Source: Burkholderia paludis
Lineage (GTDB): Bacteria > Pseudomonadota > Gammaproteobacteria > Burkholderiales > Burkholderiaceae
DNA length: 64,000 nucleotides
Direction of reading: 5' to 3'
Assembly (NCBI RefSeq): GCF_000732615.1
Contig: NZ_JPGL01000027.1
Span: forward strand, 49,590 to 113,589
Both the position numbers and the translations under genes were made by a program. The notes beneath the pieces are model-generated. The model was not told the DNA's origin, made no database searches, and worked only from the letters and a program-made list of their open reading frames with translations. Below are positions 57,677 through 64,000 of the stretch, one piece after another (position 1 is the first letter of the stretch; every line of letters starts with the position of its first letter).

Positions 57677-58561
57677 GTGGCGACGCAGCGGGCGGCGCGG
57701 GCGCTGATCTTCACCGCCGACGATTTCGGGCTGCACCCGCGCGTGAACGCGGCGGTCGAGCGCGCGCACCGTGACGGCGTGCTGAACGCCGCGAGCCTGA
57801 TGGTCGGCGCGCCGGCCGCGCAGGACGCGATCGAACGCGCGCGGCGGCTGCCGTCGCTCGCGGTCGGCCTGCATCTCGTCCTCGCGGACGGGCCGGCCAC
57901 GCTGCCCGCCCGCGAGATTCCCGCGCTCGTCGGCCCCGACGGGCGGTTCGGCGACGCGATGGCGAAGGACGGCTGCCGCTTCTTCTTCCTGCCGCACGTG
58001 CGCGCGCAACTGCGCCGCGAGATCCGTGCGCAGTTTGACGCGTTCGCGGCGAGCGGCCTGCCGCTCGACCACGTGAACGCACACAAGCATTTCCACCTGC
58101 ATCCGACCGTGCTGTCGATGATCATCGAGATCGGCCGCGACTACGGGCTGCGCGCGGTGCGGCTGCCGTACGAGACGAGCGCGCCCGCGCTGCTCAAGCC
58201 GTGGATCGCGCTCGTGCGCGCACGGCTCGACCGCGCGGGGCTCGCGCACAACGATTACGTGGTCGGGATCGAACATACGGGCGCGATGGACGAGGCCGTG
58301 CTGCTCGATGCCCTCGCCAGGTTGCCGCAGGGCGTCGGCGAGATCTACTGCCATCCGGCCGAGGCCGGCGACGGCCCGATCACGCCGACGATGGCCGGCT
58401 ACCGCCCGGTGGACGAACTCGATGCGCTGCTGTCGCCGCGCGTCGCGGCGGCGCTGAAGGCGGCCGGCGTCGCGACCGGCGGTTTTGCCGACGTGTTCGG
58501 CCAGCCCGCGGCGCGATCCGGCGCGCCTGCGTCGCGCGCGCGGGGAGCGCAGCCGTCATGA
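57677..58561 (+). CDS. hpnK: Hopanoid-associated deacetylase HpnK
   Basis: 294 residues from a GTG start, YdjC/ChbG family. Metal and catalytic residues are in LIFTADDFGLHPRVNAAVERA and LDHVNAHKHFHLHPTVL. Removes the acetyl group from the GlcNAc added by HpnI. Begins 3 bases after hpnJ, and its stop overlaps the hpnL ATG by 4 bases, so translation is coupled. Confidence 0.94.
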   Translation: MATQRAARALIFTADDFGLHPRVNAAVERAHRDGVLNAASLMVGAPAAQDAIERARRLPSLAVGLHLVLADGPATLPAREIPALVGPDGRFGDAMAKDGCRFFFLPHVRAQLRREIRAQFDAFAASGLPLDHVNAHKHFHLHPTVLSMIIEIGRDYGLRAVRLPYETSAPALLKPWIALVRARLDRAGLAHNDYVVGIEHTGAMDEAVLLDALARLPQGVGEIYCHPAEAGDGPITPTMAGYRPVDELDALLSPRVAAALKAAGVATGGFADVFGQPAARSGAPASRARGAQPS

Positions 58562-59607
58562 CCCGGTGGATCAAGTGGCTCGGCTGGCCGGTCGGCATCG
58601 GCATCCTGATCGCGCTGGGGTTGCACGAGGGCGTCGGCGACGTGTCGCAGATGCTCGCGCGCGCCGGTTACGCGCTGCTGTGGCTCGTGCCGTTTCATGC
58701 GCTGCCGTTGCTGCTTGACGCGTATGCGTGGCACCTGCTGCTCGACCGGCGCTCGTCGCTGCCGTTCCTGTGGTGGATCGCGACCGTGCGCGAAGCGGTG
58801 AGCCGGTTGCTGCCGGTGGCCGGAATCGGCGGGGAAATCGTCGGCATCCGGCTCGCGCGCTGGCAGGTGCCGGACGCGAGCCGCGTGACCGCGTCGGTGA
58901 TCGTCGAGGTGCTGGTGACGATCGTCGTGCAGTATGCGTTCGCCGCGCTGGGCTTCGTGCTGCTGCTCGCGACGACGCACGACATGGGCGGCGGCACGAT
59001 CGGCCTCGCGCTGCTGCTGACGCTGCCGCTGCCGGTGCTCGGCGTCGTGCTGATGCGCCGCGGCGGGATCTTCCACGCGATCGAGCGTTTCGCGGGCCGC
59101 CTGCTGGGCGATTCGCACCGGTTGCTGCAGGGCGTCGACGGCAAGCGGCTCGACGCGGACATCGATGCGCTGATGTCGCGCACGGGCCTGCTGTTCAGCG
59201 CGTTCTTCTGGCAACTGGCCGGCTACGTGCTCGGCGCGCTCGAGATCTACTGGGCGCTCGCGCTGCTGGGCCATCCGGTGTCGATCGGCGGCGCGATCGC
59301 GATCGAGGCGATGACGCAGGCCGTGCGGCATGCGGCGTTCATGGTGCCGGGCGGCCTCGGCGTGCAGGAGGCGACCGTCGTGCTGCTCGCGCAGATGTTC
59401 GGCGTCGACCGCGAGACGGCGCTGTCGCTCGCGCTCGTCAAGCGCGGCCGCGAGGTGCTGTTCGGCTGCCTCGCGCTCGGTTCGTGGCAGCTCGCCGAAC
59501 TGATGCGTACGCGCCGCCGCATCGGCGCGGCGCCGGCCGTGCCGCGTGCGCCGCAGGCGGCGCGCCGCGCGGCCGAGGCCGACACGGAAACCGAAACGAC
59601 GCATTGA
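58558..59607 (+). CDS. hpnL: Hopanoid-associated membrane protein HpnL
   Basis: 349 residues with about eight membrane helices, in the lysylphosphatidylglycerol-synthase-like flippase family (UPF0104). GVGDVSQMLARAGYALLWLVPFHALPLLLDAY, VSRLLPVAGIGGEIVGIRL and PGGLGVQEATVVLLAQMFGVDRETALSL are diagnostic. It may move finished hopanoids between membranes; direct proof is lacking. Coupled to hpnK. Confidence 0.92.
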   Translation: MTRWIKWLGWPVGIGILIALGLHEGVGDVSQMLARAGYALLWLVPFHALPLLLDAYAWHLLLDRRSSLPFLWWIATVREAVSRLLPVAGIGGEIVGIRLARWQVPDASRVTASVIVEVLVTIVVQYAFAALGFVLLLATTHDMGGGTIGLALLLTLPLPVLGVVLMRRGGIFHAIERFAGRLLGDSHRLLQGVDGKRLDADIDALMSRTGLLFSAFFWQLAGYVLGALEIYWALALLGHPVSIGGAIAIEAMTQAVRHAAFMVPGGLGVQEATVVLLAQMFGVDRETALSLALVKRGREVLFGCLALGSWQLAELMRTRRRIGAAPAVPRAPQAARRAAEADTETETTH

Positions 59608-59694
59608 AGACGAGACGGGCCGCGCGCCCGTCTCGCGCTTTTGGCGTCGCACGGGTATCCTTGCCGCGTGTTTTCTCGACGCGCATTTCTTCCG

Positions 59695-60252
59695 ATGAAT
59701 TTCCGTTTCCGGCTGCTTCCCGCCACGATGCTGGCCGCCGCGCTGGCGCTGGCCGGCTGCGACGACAAGCAAGGCAACCTCGACGTGCAACGTATCAGGG
59801 ACTTCTTCACCGCGATCAAGCCCGCGCCGCTGCTGCTGAAAGGGCTGAAGCCCGGGGAATCGACCGAGGCCGACGTGCGCGGCACGATGGGCAAGCCCGA
59901 GACCGAGCGCGCGTTCACCGACGGCTCGAAGCGGCTCGAATATCCGCGCGGCCCGATGGGCAACCAGACGTGGTTCGTCGATCTCGATGCGAACGGCCGT
60001 TTCATCGGGGCGACACAGGTGCTGACCGCGGAGAATTTCGCGAAGGTGCAGCCCGGGATGAACGAGGACGAGGTGCGGCGCCTGCTCGGCAAGCCCGGCG
60101 ACATCGCGGAGTATCCGCTCAAGCCAGAGACGGTCTGGAGCTGGCGCTGGCTCGAGGACGGCGTCAACACCGACGCGTTCTTCAACGTCCATTTCGGCCC
60201 GGACGGGCGGGTCTATACGACTTCACGCTCCGACATCCTGAAGGGGCGGTAG
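59695..60252 (+). CDS. Lipoprotein with two SmpA/OmlA-like repeats
   Basis: 185 residues. Lipobox LAGC with Cys22, followed by Asp23; Asp at +2 usually keeps lipoproteins in the inner membrane. The rest contains two similar repeats, LKPGESTEADVRGTMGKPETERAF and VQPGMNEDEVRRLLGKPGDIAEY, of the SmpA/OmlA type found in BamE. Function unknown; the distance of 87 bases to hpnL leaves co-transcription open. A terminator follows. Confidence 0.85.
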   Translation: MNFRFRLLPATMLAAALALAGCDDKQGNLDVQRIRDFFTAIKPAPLLLKGLKPGESTEADVRGTMGKPETERAFTDGSKRLEYPRGPMGNQTWFVDLDANGRFIGATQVLTAENFAKVQPGMNEDEVRRLLGKPGDIAEYPLKPETVWSWRWLEDGVNTDAFFNVHFGPDGRVYTTSRSDILKGR

Positions 60253-60306
60253 TCGCACCCGTCTTCGGCGCTATATCGAAAAAGCGACCGGAAAATTGCA
60301 AAAAGT

Positions 60307-60350
60307 CCGCTTCCCTGCGCGTTATGTGCTTGTCAGGGAGCGGCTTTTTT
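60307..60350 (+). terminator. Terminator after the lipoprotein gene
   Basis: CCGCTTCCCTG (60307-60317) pairs with CAGGGAGCGG (60334-60343) with a one-base bulge, followed by C and six T. Confidence 0.8.
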
Positions 60351-60525
60351 CCTTTTGAAACAGCGGCGTACGCCGGGGTTGCAAATGGCGGGACGGATTG
60401 TTGCGACGCAGCAATCGCGTGCAAGGTGATTTGAGGCAATCAATTTCGCTTGCGACTATCCGCGTCAGCCCGGCGCGGGCCAGGCAGAAGACGCGCCGGC
60501 ATCCATTCCAACTCTGGAGACGCGC

Positions 60526-61215
60526 GTGTTTCTTTACGGCTTTGGTCCTGTCCTCTGGGCCGGCACCGTGCAGACCATCGAGCTGTCGGTGCTGTCGCTC
60601 GCCACTGCGGTGGCGCTGGGGCTGATCGGCGCGGTGGCGAAGCTGTCGCACAACCGGGTCGTGCGAGCGATCGCAACCGGTTATACGACGCTGATCCGTT
60701 CGGTGCCCGATCTCGTCCTGATGCTGCTGCTGTTCTACAGCATCCAGATCTGGCTGAACCAGTTCACCGACCTCGTCGGCTGGGACCAGATCGACATCGA
60801 TCCGTTCGTGGCCGGCGTGCTGACGCTCGGCTTCATCTACGGCGCGTATTTCACCGAGACGTTTCGCGGCGCGTTCCTGTCGGTGCCGCGCGGCCAGCTC
60901 GAAGCCGGCGCGGCTTACGGGATGAGCGGGGCGCGCGTGTTCGCGCGGATCATGTTTCCGCAGATGATGCGCTTCGCGCTGCCCGGGATCGGGAACAACT
61001 GGCAGGTGCTCGTGAAGGCGACCGCGCTGGTGTCGATCATCGGCCTCGCGGACGTCGTGAAGGCCGCGCAGGACGCCGGCAAGAGCACGTTCAACATGTT
61101 CTTCTTCATCCTCGTCGCGGCGCTGATCTATCTCGCGATCACGACGGTTTCCAACCTCGTGCTGATCCAGCTCGAGAAGCGTTACTCCATGGGCGTGCGG
61201 CACGCAGAACTATGA
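60526..61215 (+). CDS. hisQ: Basic amino acid ABC transporter permease (HisQ/AotQ type)
   Basis: 229 residues from a GTG start with TGGAGA upstream. About five membrane helices; the permease EAA loop reads ESAA-like as LEAGAAYGMSGARVFARIMFPQMMRFALPGIGNNW. The N-terminal MFLYGFGPVLWAGTVQTIELSVLSL is typical of HisQ/ArtQ. Imports histidine, arginine, lysine or ornithine. Its stop overlaps hisM (ATGA). No substrate-binding gene precedes it. Confidence 0.9.
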   Translation: MFLYGFGPVLWAGTVQTIELSVLSLATAVALGLIGAVAKLSHNRVVRAIATGYTTLIRSVPDLVLMLLLFYSIQIWLNQFTDLVGWDQIDIDPFVAGVLTLGFIYGAYFTETFRGAFLSVPRGQLEAGAAYGMSGARVFARIMFPQMMRFALPGIGNNWQVLVKATALVSIIGLADVVKAAQDAGKSTFNMFFFILVAALIYLAITTVSNLVLIQLEKRYSMGVRHAEL

Positions 61216-61925
61216 TCGAGATCCTCCAGGAATTCGGCCAGGCGTTCCTTTACTGGGACGGCCAGCGCCTCTCCGGCCTCGCGGTGACGCTGTGGCTGCT
61301 CGTCGCGTCGATCTCGCTCGGCTTCGTGTGCGCGGTGCCGCTCGCGGTCGCGCGCGTGTCGAAGAAGCGGTGGGTGTCGACACCGGTGCGTTTCTACACG
61401 TACGTGTTCCGCGGCACGCCGCTCTACGTGCAGTTGCTGCTGCTGTACACCGGCATGTACAGCCTCGAGTTCGTGCGTTCGCATTCGCTGCTCGACGCGT
61501 TCTTCCGCAGCGGCTTCAACTGCGCGATCCTCGCGTTCGCGCTGAACACCTGCGCGTACACGACCGAGATCTTCGCGGGCGCGATCCGCGCGATTCCGCA
61601 CGGCGAGGTCGAGGCTGCGCGCGCATACGGGATGTCGCCGTTCACGATGTACCGCCGCGTGATCCTGCCGTCGGCGCTGCGCCGCGCGCTGCCGCTGTAC
61701 AGCAACGAGGTGATCTTGATGCTGCACGCGACCACCGTCGCGTTCACGGCGACCGTGCCCGACATCCTGAAGGTGGCGCGCGACGCGAATTCCGCGACCT
61801 ACATGGCGTTCCAGTCGTTCGGAATCGCCGCGCTGATCTATCTTGCGGTATCGTTCGCACTCGTCGCGGCGTTTCGCCGTGCGGAGCGCCACTGGCTCGC
61901 GTATCTCGCGGCCGGCCGTCATTGA
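61212..61925 (+). CDS. hisM: Basic amino acid ABC transporter permease (HisM/AotM type)
   Basis: 237 residues, about five membrane helices. IEILQEFGQAFLYWDGQRLSGLAVTLWLLVASISLGF start and the EAA loop GEVEAARAYGMSPFTMYRRVILPSALRRALPLYSNE are typical HisM. Forms the heteromeric channel with HisQ. Coupled by a 4-base overlap; a much longer upstream frame overlaps hisQ and is not used. Confidence 0.92.
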   Translation: MIEILQEFGQAFLYWDGQRLSGLAVTLWLLVASISLGFVCAVPLAVARVSKKRWVSTPVRFYTYVFRGTPLYVQLLLLYTGMYSLEFVRSHSLLDAFFRSGFNCAILAFALNTCAYTTEIFAGAIRAIPHGEVEAARAYGMSPFTMYRRVILPSALRRALPLYSNEVILMLHATTVAFTATVPDILKVARDANSATYMAFQSFGIAALIYLAVSFALVAAFRRAERHWLAYLAAGRH

Positions 61926-61946
61926 TTTCACTTCGAGGAGAGCCAG

Positions 61947-62747
61947 ATGGCCGAGATCACTCAAACGAGCGCTTCCGCTTCCACCAAGCTTGCCGCGGTC
62001 GACATTCACAAGCGCTACGGCGACAACGAGGTGCTCAAGGGCGTATCGCTGAACGCGAAAGCCGGTGACGTCATCAGCATCATCGGCGCGAGCGGCTCGG
62101 GCAAGAGCACGTTCCTGCGCTGCATCAATTTTCTCGAGCGGCCGAACGCGGGGCAGATCGTCGTCGATGGCGAGGCCGTGCGCACGAAGACCGACCGCGC
62201 CGGCGCGCTCGAAGTTGCCGATCACAAGCAGCTTCAGCGCATCCGCACGAAGCTTGCGATGGTGTTCCAGCACTTCAACCTCTGGGCGCACATGAACGTG
62301 CTCGAGAACGTGATGGAAGCGCCGGTGCATGTGCTCGGCATTTCGAAGAAGGAAGCCGAGGAGCGCGCGCGCGAGTACCTGGAGAAGGTCGGCTTGCCGC
62401 CGCGCGTCGAGAAGCAGTATCCGTCGCACCTGTCGGGCGGCCAGCAGCAGCGCGTGGCCATTGCGCGCGCGCTGGCGATGCATCCGGACGTGATGCTGTT
62501 CGACGAGCCGACGTCGGCGCTCGACCCTGAACTGGTGGGCGAAGTGCTGAAGGTGATGCAGAAGCTGGCCGAGGAAGGCCGCACGATGATCGTCGTCACG
62601 CACGAGATGGGTTTCGCGCGCAACGTGTCGAACCACGTGATGTTCCTGCATCAGGGGCGGACCGAGGAAGAGGGCGATCCGAAGGAGGTGCTGGTGCGTC
62701 CGCAGAGCGAGCGGCTCAAGCAGTTCCTGTCGGGCAGTCTCAAGTAA
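61947..62747 (+). CDS. hisP: Basic amino acid ABC transporter ATPase (HisP/AotP type)
   Basis: 266 residues. Walker [11 protein letters not shown]-loop [27 protein letters not shown], signature [15 protein letters not shown] and Walker [20 protein letters not shown]. Energises import through HisQM. GAGGAGAG precedes the ATG. Confidence 0.94.
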   Translation: MAEITQTSASASTKLAAVDIHKRYGDNEVLKGVSLNAKAGDVISIIGASGSGKSTFLRCINFLERPNAGQIVVDGEAVRTKTDRAGALEVADHKQLQRIRTKLAMVFQHFNLWAHMNVLENVMEAPVHVLGISKKEAEERAREYLEKVGLPPRVEKQYPSHLSGGQQQRVAIARALAMHPDVMLFDEPTSALDPELVGEVLKVMQKLAEEGRTMIVVTHEMGFARNVSNHVMFLHQGRTEEEGDPKEVLVRPQSERLKQFLSGSLK

Positions 62748-62769
62748 CGCGACGGGGCGGGTTTCATAC

Positions 62770-63813
62770 GTGGTACCGGTGTCTCGTCCCGCAGGCGCCA
62801 CCCGCACGACGCAGGTGGCGATCGTTGCATTGCCGCCCGTGTCGATGTCGGGCGTGGGTCCGATCGTCGATGCGTTGAATCTGGCGAACGAGATCGATGG
62901 CCGGCTCCTGTACCGCTGGCAGGTGTGTTCGTGGGACGGCCGGCCGGTGCCGCTCGCGGGCGGCGCGCAGTGGCATGCCGATGCAGCGTTCAACGATGCG
63001 ATCGCGTGCGACTGGCTGATCGTCGTGTCCGAGCGGTTCCAGCAGTTTGCCGATTACCGGCTGTTTCTCGCGAGTCTCGCGCGGGTCGGGCAGCGCACGC
63101 CGGTCGTCACCGGGATTCACCACGGCGTGTGGTGGCTCGCGATGGCCGGGCAGCTTTCCGGGTATCGCGTGAGCGTGAACTGGGAGACGTACCAACAGTT
63201 CGCCGAGCAGTTCGAGCGGACGATCGTCACGCAGCAGATCTTCGAGATCGATCGCGATCGGGCGACCTGTGCGGGCGGGCAGGCGACCGTGGATTTCATG
63301 CTGGCCATGATCGGCCGGGAACACGGGCCCGAGCTTGCCGAGCGGATCGCCGATGCGCTGGGCGCCGGGACCTTGCGCAGCGGCGAGGAGCGGCAGCGGA
63401 TTCCGTTCGTGACCGCGCCGGGCGAACGGCATCCGCGGCTCAACGATGCATTGCTGCTGATGGAGGCCAATGTCGAGGACCCGTTGACGACCGACGAGAT
63501 CGCCGAGCTCGTCGGCGTGTCGCGGCGGCAGCTCGAACGGCTCTTTCGGCAGTATCTCGGCGCGATGCCGTCCAAGTATTACCTCAATCTTCGGTTGCTC
63601 AAGGCCCGGACGCAGTTGCAGCGGACCAGCAAGTCGGTGGTCCAGGTCAGTCTCGCCTGTGGGTTCTCTTCTGCTGCGCACTTCTCCAATGCTTATCGGG
63701 AGAGGTTCGGCGTCACGCCTCGGGAGGATCGGCGAGCGTGGCTCGAGAAGCAGACCGGGGGTGGGGGCGAACCACGTGGAGGGGCGCTCGTCGAGCGCGG
63801 TGGGAAGGATTGA
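62770..63813 (+). CDS. argR: GlxA/AraC-family regulator, ArgR-like (Pseudomonas type)
   Basis: 347 residues from a GTG start. N-terminal DJ-1/PfpI-like domain (about 15-190, VAIVALPPVSMSGVGPIVDALNLANE, IHHGVWWLAMAG) and a C-terminal AraC double helix-turn-helix (DPLTTDEIAELVGVSRRQLERLF and LACGFSSAAHFSNAYRERFGVTPRE). In Pseudomonas aeruginosa an ArgR of this family ends the aotJQMOP operon and responds to arginine; the same order of transporter genes then regulator is seen here. The symbol follows that homology and is tentative. Confidence 0.85.
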   Translation: MVPVSRPAGATRTTQVAIVALPPVSMSGVGPIVDALNLANEIDGRLLYRWQVCSWDGRPVPLAGGAQWHADAAFNDAIACDWLIVVSERFQQFADYRLFLASLARVGQRTPVVTGIHHGVWWLAMAGQLSGYRVSVNWETYQQFAEQFERTIVTQQIFEIDRDRATCAGGQATVDFMLAMIGREHGPELAERIADALGAGTLRSGEERQRIPFVTAPGERHPRLNDALLLMEANVEDPLTTDEIAELVGVSRRQLERLFRQYLGAMPSKYYLNLRLLKARTQLQRTSKSVVQVSLACGFSSAAHFSNAYRERFGVTPREDRRAWLEKQTGGGGEPRGGALVERGGKD

Positions 63814-63913
63814 GGGTGCTGTTTTTGTATGTCTTTTTGCGTGGTTCGCCCGGGTTTTCGTGAAGCACCTGTGATCGTGTCGGTCCATTAGTGTCGCCCC
63901 TGCGCGGGGCGGC

Positions 63914-63949
63914 GGTTACTTTTCTTTGTCTTGCCAAAGAAAAGTAACC
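63914..63949. repeat. Inverted repeat, Burkholderia dispersed intergenic element
   Basis: Arms GGTTACTTTTCTTTG (63914-63928) and CAAAGAAAAGTAACC (63935-63949) are perfect 15-base complements around TCTTGC, followed by AAAAGAAAGGCGC. I recall similar sequence scattered through Burkholderia and related genomes between genes; the copy number cannot be checked here. Confidence 0.75.
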
Positions 63950-64000
63950 AAAAGAAAGGCGCTTCGAGAACGCAAGACCTCCCGGTGCCGCAGGGCACGG

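Noticed and set aside
54887..58354. 1155-codon open frame on the minus strand
   Set aside because: Antisense to hpnI, hpnJ and hpnK, all of which have clear motifs.

Overview
This 64 kb window is high-G+C, densely coded chromosomal DNA. Gene order and protein sequences point to a betaproteobacterium of the genus Burkholderia, probably the cepacia complex and its main chromosome. The clues are an uninterrupted fatty-acid and translation core, hopanoid genes hpnIJKL, an arginine-32 type EF-P with EarP, alanine-rich insertions in RNase III and UvrC, and a dispersed palindrome at the right end. I see no prophage, transposase, CRISPR array or other mobile element. Nearly everything belongs to well-known families.

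Region 1 (1-9280): the end of an S49 peptidase, then maf and a tetrapyrrole-methylase-family gene on the minus strand. Divergent from them is the lipid/translation cluster yceD-rpmF-plsX-fabH-fabD-fabG-acpP-fabF, followed by a YgfX-like small membrane protein. Region 2 (9370-13494): the envelope-stress operon rpoE-rseA-rseB-mucD plus a small glutaredoxin. Region 3 (13680-21850): lepA-lepB-rnc-era-recO-pdxJ-acpS-nagZ, covering translation, secretion, RNA processing, repair, vitamin B6, ACP activation (modifying the AcpP of region 1) and murein recycling. Region 4 (22023-28380): an orphan NtrC-type regulator, efp with its rhamnosyltransferase earP, and divergent uvrC-pgsA. Region 5 (28435-29200): four near-identical tRNA-Gly(GCC) genes in tandem, then tRNA-Cys.

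Region 6 (29247-36926): small regulatory and stress genes. These are a GNAT and an XRE-cupin regulator, a ParD-like antitoxin overlapping map, a free-Met-sulfoxide reductase, a LysR/pirin divergent pair, ElaA, and a minus-strand copper/cytochrome-oxidase assembly operon (SCO, PCu(A)C, CtaG). Region 7 (37208-44420): trehalose synthesis (otsB-otsA), an ABC exporter, a GT4 glycosyltransferase with a long leader, and two membrane proteins. Region 8 (44598-54281): glucarate dehydratase with a divergent FadR-type regulator, a branched-chain amino-acid binding protein, a Tat-exported phospholipase C, pdxY, an exported alpha/beta hydrolase and a luciferase-like monooxygenase. Region 9 (54920-60252): hpnI-hpnJ-hpnK-hpnL, which elaborate the hopanoid side chain, and a two-repeat lipoprotein. 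Region 10 (60526-63813): a basic amino-acid ABC transporter (two permeases and an ATPase, no binding protein) with an ArgR/GlxA-type regulator, then the palindromic repeat.

No convincingly new system was found. The most interesting leads are: the ParD-like/map coupling with an inverted repeat over its promoter; the orphan NtrC-type regulator with GAFDGA instead of GAFTGA; the tandem tRNA-Gly array; the orphan YgfX-like protein before rpoE; the transporter operon without a binding protein; and several clean palindromes in divergent promoter regions.
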